Shown piece after piece: positions 1 to 13,490 of a DNA stretch of 64,000 nt (the stretch's first letter is position 1; each line of letters starts with the position of its first letter). The position numbers and the translations under genes were made by a program. Source of the DNA: Vespula vulgaris (lineage: Eukaryota; Arthropoda; Insecta; Hymenoptera; Vespidae); contig NC_066588.1 in NCBI RefSeq assembly GCF_905475345.1, positions 4,040,001-4,104,000 of the forward strand, given 5' to 3'. The notes under the pieces were generated by a model that was not told the DNA's origin, made no database searches, and saw only the letters and a list, made by a program, of their open reading frames with translations.

Positions 1-150
1 GGCACGCTACCTCGCTCTTAAGTGAACCAAACGTACGGAGACGGCCGAACGAGGCCGAGAGAAACCGAAGCCCAGGTCAGCACTCGCTCGTATACTCGCG
101 ACAGTTCGAACACGGAGCTTGCGCAGGAAGGTCTATTCGGCTGTTTTCAC
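1..150 (+). promoter_or_regulatory. 5' untranslated / upstream part of the phosphatase gene
   Basis: This stretch is clearly more GC-rich than the DNA around it and contains several CpG steps, as expected of a 5' leader or promoter. The reading frame of the downstream ATG stays open through it from about position 22, but there is no earlier in-frame ATG. Further 5' exons could lie left of the window. Confidence 0.4.
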
Positions 151-3100
151 ATGAACATGGCGGTTTTGACGTACTCTCAACCGCTAGTTTTAAATCACAA
201 AGTGCACTTTACTGTTAACCAGACGTTTCTCGTCGTCCTAACTTACGTACTTCTCATTCAAGGTATTTACGATATTTTAATTGATATCTTTTTCATAGTT
301 TTATCGTGTACTTCCTTCGTACACAAGACAACGTTATGTATCAGCGGCAAACAGGATGTACTTTGTTTGTGAGGGTTTCGTACTTGTATATATGTATATG
401 TGTGTGCGTGCACATACGCGTGTGTGTGTATGTGTATTTTCTCGCGTGAAAGGCGCCCATGTATCAACGCAAACAAGGATGCGCGTGTGTTATACACCTC
501 TCTTTCTATCTCTCTGACCGAGTTTGTATTTGTGACTGGAACGATGTTATTCATCTACTTGTCACATGCAGTGCTTTCATTGGCGTAGACTGCATCTGCT
601 CATTACCGTGCTACACTAAACCCCTCTTTTCCCCCATTCGCTTTAAATTTTCTTAATACTTCGTTCATAAACGCGTGGTATTTACATCCTCTTTACGAAT
701 TAAACAATTTTATATTAATCGTTGTTATCTTTTATTTAAATTTCTTTTTTCTCTCCCTATCGTTATATTATCAATCTACTGCTCACTATATCAACGCATT
801 TTTTAAAGATACCAGATGAGGTCAATATTTATTTATATTATTTGTGTAAGAAGATAGGTCAAAAATGTATATGTTTAAGCTCAAGGACAATTGTTAGGAT
901 ATAGTTGTTTAATGTACTGTAATACATTTAATATTATTTTCTTTGTAGCATTTCTTCAATAGTTTTGAAACATTAATAAAAAAACTATTTTTATTATAAT
1001 AATTATTTTTATCAAATCCCACAAAAAATTTATAAATTTCATTAATAAATCCTCGTTGTTATAGGAGGTACAGGAATACCATTGAGTCATCATTATGTAA
1101 ATGATGCAGATCAATATGACTCTTCAATCAATGATGATAATACAAAACCTTTGGAAAAATTCTACTTAATCACAGAACAAAGGTGGCACACAGATACTGT
1201 GCTACCAATCTCTTTACTGCCGTCTACCGAGGGAATGTCTGCTCGATCTCATCACAGGTATAAGATATAAAAAATTCTTCTTGATTCTATCAAAATTATA
1301 TTAGAAACGATGCATAGATTTTGTATGATATAATATAGGATCCGGCAGTCCACGACGGGACTGGATGATGCTGGTATGGATTTGCAAGCAGCTCAACTCA
1401 GTACCCGTACAGGTCAGGAGGTTCGCTCTACTGCTACTCTATCATGGCTAGATTGGCAGTTGCCTCTTTTCGTAGCACTTTGCGCCATTGCCGGTGCTAT
1501 TTTATTTACATTTCTGGTAAGAAATTGTAATAGAAAAAATTCTGATATATAACTCTTCTAATTCTTTCGTGAATAACGAAAACTTCCTTATGCTGCAACA
1601 AAACATAAATAAAAAACTTTTATTTAATAGATCTTGTTATGGCTACGGAAACAAATGTCGCGTGAAAAAAATACAGAAGATGGTGACAGGAGAGGTCTAG
1701 TAGAAGAAGGAATGGTGGGCCGTACAGATAAAACTGGGAAGGGTACTCAGAGTTCTGTGGAAGCACAATGGGTTCCTCAATCGGTAACAAAACCATCAGT
1801 ATCTACGCAAAAAGAAAAACCTTCTACAGCCACTTCTGGTTTACCAGAAATAATGGCTGTGGCTACACCAGAACGAAAAATAGAGCCAATTCGCGTAAAG
1901 GCAAAAGGATTATTAGAACGGCGTGGTTCGAGTGCAAGTTTGACTATAGAACTAGCACCAGCACCTGAAAGTCCACCTCATATGGTCACCCCAACTCGCG
2001 AATGTACAGCGGAAGAATTTTTACTGAGTGCTGGAAATGTCTTATCTAGAACTCAATTGAAAAAAGCAATAAGTGATCCTGCATCACTACATAAAGAATT
2101 TTGGGAAGTACCATTGAATCTTCCTGAAAAAGTTGATATATGTGGAGCTGGAGTAAAAAATAGATATTGTACCGTATTACCCAATCCACAATCTAGAGTG
2201 GTTTTACCAGTTTTACCAGGTTCTTCTGATGATCCACTTTCTAGTTATATAAACGCCAATTATATCAGGGTAAGCAGAAGATAGACAATATTGTAGACTC
2301 ATTCTGAAAGGTCATTTTACAAAATAAATTATGACGTAATTCGGATAATATTTCTAATAATTAACAGGGATATGATGGAGAAGATGCACGTTATATCGCA
2401 ACACAAGGACCATTAGCTCATACAGTGGGAGATTTCTGGAAAATGGTTTGGGCAGAAAAAGTTCCTGTGATTGTTATGATGACGAGATTACATGAAGCTG
2501 CTAAAACGAAATGTGACATCTACTTTCCTTTAGATAAAAATAATCGTTTGCAAGCTGGTCCTTTCACGATTATAGTTAACTCTATCAATAACAAAGATGG
2601 TTATACCGTTAGAGATTTGGAGATTAGATACGAAAAAGAAAGACGTCACGTACAGCATTATTGGTAACTGATATTTGTACTAATAAAAATAAAACGTAAT
2701 GCGTTATCAAGAAAAAAAATCTTATAGCAAATGACTTCGATAGGTATGATTCATGGCCAGATCATGCTGTACCTCAAGCAGCAGATGCTCTTGTTAATCT
2801 AGCTGCAGAAGTAAATGCTCTCTCTGGGCCTGTAGTGGTACACTGTAGTGCAGGTATTGGACGCACTGGATGTTTCATAGCATTAGCAATAGGAATGACT
2901 CAACTCTTAAGAGATGGTAATGTTGATGTACTAGGTATCCTATGTCAAATGAGGTGAGAATTTTATAAATTTTTTAATTTGTTTATAATTTTATAATTTT
3001 TTAAATTATACAACTTAAACGGTATATGCGATTTTATAAAATCTCTGATACTCATAACATCATAATTTTATTTAAGGTATGACAGAGGAGGTATGGTTCA

Positions 3101-3188
3101 AACTGCTGAACAGTATGAATTTGTTCATCGAGCACTTTGTTTATTTGAACAAACACTCGATGGCAAAGCATCTGTATCAAGGGAATAA
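151..3188 (+). CDS. Receptor-type tyrosine phosphatase of the KIM family (PTPRR/STEP/PTP-ER-like)
   Basis: Seven coding exons: 151-262, 1065-1257, 1339-1516, 1631-2269, 2368-2663, 2744-2953, 3077-3188. All junctions are GT/AG with matching phase and give 579 residues. ATG 151 is the first in-frame Met in the window; it is followed by a hydrophobic stretch (about residues 24-37), suggesting a signal peptide. A short ectodomain of about 105 residues precedes one membrane helix (about 143-166). The cytoplasmic part carries a kinase-interaction motif, LLERRGSSASLTIEL (about 255-269), as in PTPRR, STEP and HePTP, followed by the phosphatase domain. The domain shows YINANYIRGYDGE, the WPD loop (Asp479) and the catalytic loop HCSAGIGRTG (Cys507). 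The family dephosphorylates ERK and p38 MAP kinases docked on the KIM, where the Ser is a PKA site. Exon 1 is the least certain part; it was chosen because its phase-1 end fits exon 2 exactly. Intron 1 (263-1064) holds only AT-rich sequence. Confidence 0.9.
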
Positions 3189-4500
3189 ATAATTGCTTTG
3201 AATGATTATTAGAGAAGCAAGTACTGTTGCCTACAACAATCCTATTTCGTCCAGATATGTACATCTGCCACAAAACAACAACAACAAAAAATAGTTTCAA
3301 ACGAATCTCAGTGTCAGCCTTGAGGTAAGCAAGGAGGTCTCAACTATTTCAACATTTGGATGAATTTTGCCTCATCTAATATGCTGCCATTCTATACTGC
3401 CATGACAAATCGTTAACAATTGATATGAGTCGCGTAAAAATTTCTCAATTATTTATCATTTGATCATCTATCCTACTAAAAAAGCATTTTTTATGCTAAA
3501 TTAAAAATCAAAGTAAAATTCATCTTTAATGAACAAGTACTGATTATGTGGAACATATTTGTACAAAAAAAGCGATTGAATAACTTTACTGTAACAATTT
3601 AAATATTACATTCTCATAGAAATGCCCACTATTTGCCAGATAAAACATATTTATTTTCTTTTTAATTTTTATGGGGTTGTTGCATTTTTTAATTCACGTT
3701 TATATACATTCCGTACGTGGCACAAAATATATAAGTTTTTGTAGGTTTGACGGGAAAAAAAAAAAAAAAAACAAGTGTGAAGTGAAAATTTTCACTATTT
3801 CACCTTATACTCTCAAATATGAAGTAGTCCTTCTTTAGCTCTTCAATGCTATTAAACATAAAATAACTGAACTGCCCTGATATGCAGATTCCAGGGATTA
3901 ATTATAACTGTTTTATTGGACTATGAATGATTGAAATTTGAATGATAGAAAATGAATGACGAAGAATTTGGGACCCATGTCATATAAACGCTCTTATCCT
4001 ATTTGTAGTTCCTAGTTGATTTTGGAGTTTGATGTTTAACATGGACTATGATTTTCATGATTTTTATTTAACTTACAAGCAAAGACTGAATGTAAAGAGT
4101 ACAATATGACTATTAGTTCAATATGTAGTAAAAATTTTGAAAACTTCACGAATCAAATTTTAAAGTAATACAGTTCAGTAGTTTAAAATAATATTATTTA
4201 AATATTTTAGATTATAAACAGTACTTTTTATTTCGATAATATTTAGAATCTCTTCATTATAAAAAAAAAAAAAAGTAAAGCAAAATGAAACTCTTACTAT
4301 TGTATCTACCAATGTATATATAGATTTAGTTATTTATTCCGTTTGTTGCTTCACATGCCAATCAATATTTAATATTAATAATGGGTGAATGTGTGTAACA
4401 TTATATGATAATTAACGTGAAAATATCGGACATATGAATGTCTCTGTGTACAATTAACTCTTGTTTGTAACAAGGATTAATATTTAGCTGACAATAAATG
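3189..4500 (+). other. Probable 3' UTR of the phosphatase gene
   Basis: No ORF of interest follows the stop codon at 3186-3188. The DNA is AT-rich with poly(A) runs at about 3755-3770 and 4261-4274. A canonical AATAAA lies at 4493-4498 and would end a UTR of about 1.3 kb. An AATAAA also overlaps the stop codon region (about 3184-3189) but is too close to the stop to be the normal signal. The exact cleavage site cannot be read from the sequence. Confidence 0.45.
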
Positions 4501-4664
4501 TGATTTACGTTACCCCATTTTTTGGTGGCACGAATTGCAATAAGCGATTTATGGTAAAATATTTAAATTTAATTTCGAAAGATCTTAGAAGTGTGTACAT
4601 TATTTTGCATTGTCGGTAAATTATATACAGTATATATACACAGGCATAAAATATATCGTAAAAT

Positions 4665-4667
<3 letters not shown>

Positions 4668-4697
<30 letters not shown>

Positions 4698-4745
4698 ATC
4701 AATATATATATATATATTTAAAATAAATAAATATATATATATTTA
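4668..4745. repeat. Interrupted (TA)n microsatellite
   Basis: Three TA-dinucleotide blocks broken by short AAT-rich pieces; simple repeat in the intergenic spacer. Confidence 0.8.
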
Positions 4746-5442
4746 AAACATACAAATAATGGTTGCATTAATTTTTAGATGATATAAAACACACTCTTTT
4801 GTATGTATATTATTCCTAAATCGATATATACAGATTATCTTCTCAGTAAATTATTGAATTCCTGCTATATGTTTCTATATTATATTTATTTTTATTGAAA
4901 ACTCTGGATTATATTTACCTAATCGTTATATATTACAATTCCAGCATTTTATGCGTTTAGTAATATATTTAATTCAAACATTTTTCAAATACATATACAA
5001 CTTCTTAATTCGCAGTTATTCTATACAGGAAAAATTGCTCCTTTTATATAATAATCAAAACCTTCCTATTTACCTCATCAGCGTGTTAACAGTATTTGCT
5101 TTAATTTATGCTACTCTTCCAGATTATTCATAATTATTATTCTTCGAAGTTTACAATTCTAGGATAGATGTTTGATGAATGTATGAAGAGAGAAAGAGAT
5201 TGTGATATATACATATATATGTATATTGTACATACATTGTACAGAGAGCAAAAAATATATTTAAGAGAATATGTATTTGTTTAAGCAAAGCGAGAGTATA
5301 TAAATTATTTATGTCTGTGCAAAGTCGCATATGACTAACTAATTGTATCAAGAATATAACAATAATTATAATTTAGCAGCCCCTTGGTGTTCAATTGTAC
5401 TTATGTGACGTAATAAATGTTTATAGTATCCATGGATATATA

Positions 5443-5655
5443 TAAAGTATTAATCATATTAATACCTATTTAATCTATATATTCATTTCAAATTAATATG
5501 ATAAAAATATCTTGAAGATCACTTTAGTACCGGCGCTACTATGCACATATGTAAAGTATTAATCAGATTAATATCTATTTTATCTGTATTCACTTTAAAT
5601 TAATATGAGATAAAGAAACCTTGAAGATTATCTCCTTGTCAGTAGTGCTCGATTA
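5443..5655. repeat. Two-copy direct repeat, period about 109 bp
   Basis: A copy starting at 5443 (TAAAGTATTAATCATATTAA) recurs at 5552 (TAAAGTATTAATCAGATTAA). Similarity continues through the shared AATTAATATGA and CTTGAAGAT blocks to about 5655. The copies differ by scattered substitutions and small indels, so the duplication is old. Confidence 0.75.
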
Positions 5656-7036
5656 GTTAGTTTATCTCTATAATTTAACGAGTAAACATCGCTCTTATAA
5701 TAATTATTCACATATTTAAATATTTGTTTAAACATTAATGAATAATTATATTCTATTAGTTAATATATTATTAATCACAGAAAATTTAAATTACGCTTTA
5801 TATCGCGGGTAAGTTAACAGCTAATCAAATTTCAGCCGCCATGATAACTTTGTCAATCGCGCGGTAATTAAAATTGCAATTTCCAAATTTTCTCTATATC
5901 TTCAATTTTCTTTGGATTATAAACTAAAAAATAGTAATATCATTTCCTAAATATTTGATTATAAAATTCGAATACCCTCGTTATTCGAATATTTTTGTTT
6001 ATATTGATTTGGCTAGATAGCGCTTGTATCAGTCGTACTTGTCTAACAAGAAAAAAAATTATTTTGTTTAAAAAATTTGTGATTCGAATGCATGCAAATA
6101 ATGAATTTACAAAAAAAATCTAAAAGATAAATTCTAATATTCTGTCCTTCGTTGACCTCATTGTACCGTACTTCATTGTACTGTACGATATAGAATGACA
6201 AAGACTGTTTTAAATAAAGACAATGTTGATGCGATAATAAAGAAGTAAACAATAATGTTTATATCATTTAAAAATAATCAATGTTAACGAGTAACATAAA
6301 CATCTTCGTTATAAATTAAAACATTTTATTTTTAAATATTATACTGTGTATATATATGTGTGTGTGTGTGTATGTGTTTATATATTATATAGAAGATATG
6401 TGTATATGTATATATATACGCATATATAGAATTGCATCGTGAAAATATAAAAATAAATTGAAGGATTATTATTATAATTATTATTGCGTAATATTATAAT
6501 ATCGTACATATAATAATCGTGTCATATTACGTAAAATATAATTATCGTTATGATTACGATTTAATGAAATGATAATGATGATTGAGTAAAAGAAAAAAAA
6601 AAAAACAAATATGATTATTACCGCAATAGGATATATAATCAATGATATTATAGAGAAACACCTACGAGTAGTTTAGATCACGGGATAACTCGTGACCGAG
6701 CGAATGTCGGATTAGAAGTATTAAACACATGTGTCGATTAGTATAATGATATAATAAAGATAAATCGTATATATGTTTACATTTGTGAAAATACTTTTAT
6801 GATACATTTATGAAAGCTAACAAAAAAATGTATAAAAGTTAACCACGAATCTTTATTTGAGAAATGCGATCAGTTCTATTTAATCCGTCGATCTTGAAGA
6901 GCAGAATTTTTAAATTCGTTCTTTCTAACAAGCTCGAAATATTTGACGAGAAAATTTTTTGTAGATAAAAGTCTATAGTGATTTTTATTTATCTTGTAAT
7001 TATAAAAATTTAGTTTTTTTAGATAACTGAAATAAT

Positions 7037-9843
7037 ATGGGGAAACAGGATGACGTTTTGTTGCAATTACGAGTAGAAAGACCACTTTATGAACAAGAAA
7101 CTTTAAACGTGGATTATTGTTACGAACGACCTAGGACATCTCGTAAGTTTGTATTAAAAATTTTATTCGTAATATGAAATATAATAATCTTAGTTTACTA
7201 ATTTGTTTTTAATTAGCTTTTGATGCCAATAATATAATTCAACAATGAATTGCTTTATCGTTTGCAGTGGCTCGATATATAAAAGAATTAATAAAATGTA
7301 AAAATTGGAAATCATGCATTAGTTCATCGATACCAGCTGTAACATGGCTTAAACGATATAGATGGAAAGATGATTTGGTTTATGATATGATATCGGGCTT
7401 AACCGTAGCAATCATGCATATTCCACAAGGAATGGCCTATGCGCTTTTAGGAAATTTACCACCTGTAGTTGGAATATACATGGCATTCTTTCCAGTTTTA
7501 GTATATTTTTTTTTTGGCACATCGAAGCATGTATCGATGGGTAATTATTAAGAATACTTAAGAAATTATACATTAGATATATACTATAAAAAATTGTGAT
7601 TTAAGTATTCATGAAATCACTTTGTATTTGTGTATAGGAACATTCGCTGTTGTTTGTCTTATGACCGGTAAAGCTGTGACATCGTACTCGGTACCATTAA
7701 GTGATCATAGAAATGTAACTTCTACAACATTTGCACAAATGGATAAAGAATATAATTCATTTACACCAATTCAAGTAGCAACAGCGGTTACGTTATCAGT
7801 TGGAATATTCCAAGTAAGTTTCTAAGATTTTATTCTTCTATACAGCTCCGTCCTTATACATATAATAAAGAAATAAATTCAACAAAGACATTTTTCTAGA
7901 TCATAATGTATATATTTCGATTAGGAGTTATAAGCACATTACTTAGCGAAACATTAGTCAATAGCTTTACTACAGGTGCTGCGGTCCATGTTCTGCTATC
8001 GCAGATCAAAGATCTCTTAGGCTTAAAACTTCCAAAACAGAAAGGTTACTTCAAACTTATTCAAGTATGTATAATTAGTTTTGAAGAAATATTGTGGCTA
8101 ATATAGGAAAATATATAATATATAATCTGAGATAATTTTTATACTTTCAGACTGTTATAAGTATAGTCAAAGAAATATCGAATATAAATATTGCATCTGC
8201 AATTGTATCAACAATAGCAATTATTATTATGGTCTTTAATAACGAATTTATAAAAGTAAGTGTGTTGCGTTATCTATTTATAAATATTTTACAACACAAA
8301 ATTAAACATATATATATATATATGTTTTTATATTAGCCATGGGCTGGCAAAAAATGTGGTGTTCCTATACCCATAGAACTTATTGCTGTTGTTAGTGGTA
8401 CCTTGGTGTCTAAATATGGCAATTTAACTGAAGTATACAATATCCAAAATGTGGGACACATTCCTACAGGGTACGTATAACTTTTCTAATTGCATAAAAT
8501 TAAGTTTTACGATGATTAAATTGTATTCAGTTTTAAGGTGCCTTAAATCAGATTACCAACAGCAGAATTACCGACATTAGAATTATTGCCTTTAGTTGCA
8601 GTAGATAGTATTGCAATAACTATGGTTTCTTATACGATCACCATGTCAATGGCTTTAATATTTGCTCAGAAACTTAATTATGAAGTAGACTCGAATCAAG
8701 AACTATTTGCTATGGTAAAAATGTCATATATTAATAATTTCATATCTTTTATTTATATTACTAAGTTAGTATAATATATATTGCTTTTTTTTTAATTGTA
8801 GGGAGTCAGCAATATAGTTGGATCTTTTTTTTCATGTATGCCATTTTCAGCATCTTTAAGCAGATCTTTGATCCAACAAACAGTAGGTGGTCGTTCTCAG
8901 ATCGCTAGTATTGTATCGTGTTCCATACTATTGATCATTCTTTTATGGATAGGTCCTTTCTTTGAACCACTTCCAAGATGTATTCTAGCTTCAATTATAG
9001 TAGTAAGTAAAATATAACAAGTGAAACAATTTAAATATAAAAATTAATATATTATAACCCATTATTATTTTTAGGTAGCTTTAAAAGGAATGTTACAACA
9101 AGCTACACAATTAATTAAGTTTTGGAAGTTAAGTAAATCTGATGCTATAATATGGATTGTAACGTTTTTTATCGTAATACTAGTTAGTATTGATATAGGA
9201 TTATTAGCAGGATTGATAGTTTCACTTGCAAGTGTATTATTGCAGAGTATTAGACCATATACATGTTTATTAGGCCACATACCAAATTCAGATTTATATT
9301 TAGATCTTAATAGATACAAAGCGGTAAGATTCCAACATTTTTTTAATTGTATCTTAATAATTTCATATAAAATTATATTATAAATCTTATTTATTACGTT
9401 CACAGGCAAAGGAAATAGAAGGAGTCAAAATTTTTCATTACTGTGGAAGTTTAAATTTTGCAAATAGTGCTCATTTTAAATCTGAAGTCCATAAACTAAT
9501 AGGTATTAATCCACAAAAAGTTATTAGACAAAGAATAAAACTTAAGCAAAAGGGTATTCATTTAGATGACCAAGATTTTGAACATAAGGACGGGTTACGT
9601 TGTATTATTATGAATATGAGTGCAGTAAGTTATATAGATCCGACAGGTGTTAATGTAATACATGCAGTAGCTTCAGAATTTACTGAAATTCAAATACATT
9701 TTTATTTAGCTAGTTGTTCCAGTCCAATATTTGAGATGATAAAAAAATGTGAAATGTATACATATAAAGAACTCTCATTTAAAATTTTTGCGACTATAGA
9801 AGATGCTGTATCTTATTGTCGATCTACTCTTTTATCAAGATGA
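7037..9843 (+). CDS. Prestin: SLC26-family anion transporter (prestin / sulfate permease-like)
   Basis: Ten coding exons: 7037-7142, 7268-7540, 7638-7813, 7900-8064, 8151-8255, 8337-8470, 8552-8714, 8802-9002, 9075-9323, 9406-9843. All have GT/AG borders and compatible phases, giving 669 residues, normal for SLC26. The start at ATG 7037 gives the N-terminal RPLYEQE element typical of the family. Exon 2 and the start of exon 3 carry the sulfate-transporter signature (IPQGMAYALLGNLPPVVGIY, then FGTSKHVSMGTFAV). Hydrophobic membrane segments run through exon 9. A C-terminal STAS domain (about residues 500-665) contains MNMSAVSYIDPTGVNVI, with the conserved Asp-Pro-Thr-Gly loop. Family members exchange chloride, sulfate, oxalate or bicarbonate at the plasma membrane. 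Assignment within the insect SLC26 group (prestin or a sulfate-permease paralogue) is inference; the family is certain. Confidence 0.95.
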
Positions 9844-10714
9844 CCGTATAATATATTGTACTTAAGAATATATCAATATATCAGTTTAGAATGAAATGTA
9901 ATTAAAAAATATTATTTTTGTATAATACTTTAATTATCTTCTGATAATGAGAGGTCAAACCATGTATACTGTACACATTTTAATGGAACAAGTCAATTTG
10001 AAGTTCTAATACAAAATATATCGTTGTACTTATATTTTTTATCATATGGCATAAAAATGACAAATGTACATTTATACTTAAAAAGGACTTGGCAAATACT
10101 AAGCCTTATTATGTACATAATATACATGACAGTTATACAATAAAATATATTTTTGAAACTATGTATAAATATTTTTCTTTCTACAAATAGCTTTAAAATG
10201 ACAATTATATACATATAAAAAAATGACCTTCTACTGACGATAATAATTAGATTTGTATAAAAATAAATATATATGTATAAATAACGTATATATATATATA
10301 CACATATATAAAATATATATACAAATAAAATTATGATATAAAGGGAATGAATATATAAAAAATAAAAATTCACTTATCCGAGTAATCATTCTATTTATTT
10401 ACAATGATCACTCATATATACAATAACAGTACATAGTTACATTGTGTAACATAGCTGTCACGACTCCGTTTCACAAAAGCGCTATTTTTTTCTTCCGTCG
10501 TGGAATAGTATTACAGTTTTTCACTTCTAATAGTCTGGCAGTGTTGCCTTCACTGATGAGTTTATTAATTTACTGATGAATAAATACACAAAAAAGGGAA
10601 TTGTTGGACATTGTTCAACAATGTAATGTATGAAATTAATTGAATTTGCCTATGGTTTATCTTCTAACTGTGATCTGTTAATGATCCAATTAAAAAGTTA
10701 ACCGCGTATAGTGT
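9844..10714. other. Convergent 3' UTRs of SLC26 (+) and Mpcp (-)
   Basis: The two genes converge here with no ORF between them. A plus-strand AATAAA at 10139-10144 could serve the transporter. A minus-strand AATAAA (TTTATT on plus at 10394-10399) could serve the phosphate carrier with a UTR of about 320 bases. Dense TA repeats lie at about 10260-10335. Confidence 0.5.
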
Positions 10715-13306
10715 TTAAGCAACACCATACTTCTTTTTGAGAGATTCTGGCATTTCTGGTGGTGGTGGACGTGGCATACGTAGCCAAACTTTTACTGCAT
10801 CATAAATGAACCATTGTGCTGCTGTAAGAGTACCAATCATAATAATCCTAGGTCCCAGTCCTTTCCACACACCAGCAAAACCAAGTTTTTTCAATACATC
10901 ACCAGCTGTAGCTCCTTTTTCTTGATTTAACTTGGAAACAACCTACAGAAAAATTGTATAAAAATATTTATAGATATACTTCTTTAATAATCACCATCTT
11001 GTAATATTTTTACTTACAGAATCAGCAGGATGAGAAACAACTGCACAAAATACACCAGCGATATAACCCGCAGCAAATGTAACGATCAACTGTTCACCCT
11101 TAGTACATTCTAACCTTGGTTTAGGTACTACATACTTGTACAACAATTCAAGGGTACGTTCAAAGCATGAGAATTTCATCATGGTATATGGAATTTGACG
11201 CAACCACAAAGGTACCAGACCTTTATAAAAACCACCAAAACCTTCATCCGCATACATCTTTGGGAATGCCTCTCGTAAGGTATTTGCAAAACCAGGCATA
11301 GTTTGAATTCTGACCTGTATAAAGAAGATATTTTAGTATATTTATTATTAGTAATTTTAATATATAAAAAATAAATAATAATCTATAAGAAAACAGGGAA
11401 TGAGGATATTAGAAACTTACAAAATATATGACAAGGATACGACGACACAAGGATGAAGTGTAGTACAGACTGAATGAAGGTGTAAAATAGGGTTAATATT
11501 TTATTAGGATGAAAAATTAAATAATCACAGAGATTGAGATTCATATCTGTGCATGTTAGCAGCCAATAAGTCAGGAAGTCTGTAACTATATTGACCTTTG
11601 TATCAAATTATCGTATAAGAAAAAAAAAATTACCTTAGCGGCTTCGAGTGGAGCTAAACCAATGTCTGCAAAGAATTCTGCAGATGCCGAAGAAATGAGA
11701 TATAAAGTAGTTCTGTATTCGTAAGACCACTCTTCGCCAGCAAGAGCAGAATAATAAACTTTAAAGACTTCATAAAGACCAAATTTGAACATTCCTTGAA
11801 TAGAATATCCGAAAAATGTGGGTGCCCAACCTCTTGCCAAACCTCTAGTTCCATCTTCGGCTAAGGTTACCTATTCAAATATAATATTCAAATAGATACA
11901 ATTTTTACATTTATCTTTCCATCTTATTAAAATGGAATAAACATTTTATTCACGTACTCGAAAACCGTTGAAAACTGATTTATATTTTGCAGGGTTTACT
12001 TGAATACGGCATTTTACTAAATCCAATGGAGTAACCATGGTATGAGTTATTCCACAAGACAAAATTCCTCCAAGTCCACATAGCATGAAATATTTGTTGG
12101 AACCAAATTCGCAACTGTCTGCAAAAATAATTCGAACGTTAAAGATATTCTACGATCTCTTTCATAAAAGTAGTTTTATATAATATCGATTAAAAAAAAA
12201 AAAAAGAAAGAAAAAAGAATTCGGGGAAAATCGAATCGACGATATCGATCAGCTGGTAAACTCGTGCATTCGGAATTCGAATCTGGCAAAATTTCAAGAT
12301 CGTCTTAAACGAATCTGCTACCTTGTCCTAATCCAATAATAAACCATTCTAGTACTAGCAAAAGTGTTTGGTTGGTTACTCGGTCGCGGTCATTATCCAA
12401 AGGCAATGTCGATCATTATTTTCGTTCAAATATCATTCGAAGTTCCGAAAGCAAGATCGACACGCATTCTCGACAAAATGGCCGCTCCTTATGCAACCCA
12501 TACTTCTAATATGTGCATGTTACACGTTATCAATTTTTATTTTTTTGATACATTCAAATTCATATTATTTCAATAATTTTTCATCTTATTCATTAATATA
12601 ATGTTCTTAAAAATATCATTCGTTATATTATACGTGCATATGTATATACATATATATATATATACATATATCTTATTCAATGCGACACCTGCAGTGTATA
12701 TACGACAAATATCAATTTCTTCGTTTCTGGCTCTCGTCAAAAATTTAAATGCTGCATATAAGTTTTAGTTACATAATTATTATCTTATAAAACAATCAAG
12801 ATAAAATGATGAAGACATTACAAGAGTAATGATAATTCGAAGAACTCGATAATAATATTACCGAGAGTATTAAACGAGGCTAAATAGTTATTGAGACTGT
12901 CACTGCGACGATACCATAGTAATGATCTTTTTTTCTATGAATTACATATTATGTAACACCGTGTCACATGCGAGTAAAGCAACGATCAAAATATCTCTGT
13001 TAACTAAAAAAGCATGCAATTCCTAGAAACTCGATATCAAATAATTTTCCTTCATAAATTTTGTCACTTAGACTTGTAATCCAAAAGAAATCATTTCTGT
13101 TAGAAATTCTTTAAAAAAAAAAAAAAAGAAAAAGAAAGAAAGAAAGAAAAATATATATACTAACCACCTGTATCCGTAGAGGCAGCCGCGATGTTACGAT
13201 TTTTAACGAGCGATTGCATACTCTCATCATGACCCTGACATCTAACCGTCGTAAAAGGTGTTGAGAATGGTGTTAGCTTTGCTGTTTCCCATAATGACGA
13301 CCACAT
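10715..13306 (-). CDS. Mpcp: Mitochondrial phosphate carrier protein (SLC25A3 / Mpcp)
   Basis: Five coding exons in transcript order: 13306-13168, 12118-11958, 11870-11634, 11314-11018, 10942-10715. Phases match throughout and yield 353 residues, the usual length. It imports phosphate with protons across the mitochondrial inner membrane for ATP synthesis. Residues 1-46 look like a cleavable presequence (MWSSLWETAKLTPFSTPFTT). Three mitochondrial-carrier repeats follow, each with its Px[DE]xx[KR]-type signature: PLDLVK in exon 2, PLEAAK in exon 3, and PADSVVSK across exons 4 and 5. Other typical blocks are RGWAPTFFGYSIQGMFKFGL and KGLVPLWLRQIPYTMMKFSC. The 1-kb first intron contains poly-A and TA repeats but no second copy of an exon, so no mutually exclusive exon pair was seen. 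Confidence 0.97.
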
Positions 13307-13490
13307 CTTCTGTTCCTCGAATTTGACACTTCACCTGAATATAAAACACCAATAGAGTAATAATTCATATTTTATTATATTAAAATAAAAGTTAATTAAA
13401 CGAATGACATAGAACACACCTCCAAAGGCACAACTCTCGTCTCCGGTTAGTTGAAAGAGAGTGAAAAAGGAAAGGAGTTCTTACTACTGA
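13307..13490 (-). other. Mpcp: 5' UTR of Mpcp with an 86-bp intron
   Basis: The coding exon extends back to an AG acceptor at 13335-13336 (TTCAG|GTGAAG on the minus strand). A good upstream donor, GGAG|GTGTGT, ends a non-coding exon at 13421. The 5' limit of that exon (about 13490) is a guess from the change in composition. Confidence 0.45.

Larger units (their letters stand above)
4501..7036. other. Intergenic spacer, AT-rich, between phosphatase and SLC26 genes
   Basis: No credible coding exon on either strand. It holds a (TA)n block at about 4668-4745, a 109-bp tandem duplication at 5443-5655 and a short GT/TA repeat near 6350-6425. The SLC26 promoter should lie at its right end, but no clear core motif was seen. 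Confidence 0.6.

Noticed and set aside
12240..12420. Possible alternative first exon of Mpcp on the minus strand (frame with EWFIIGLGQ before GTAGCA)
   Set aside because: The matching frame is closed upstream by TGA without an ATG, there is no acceptor, and the donor is poor.
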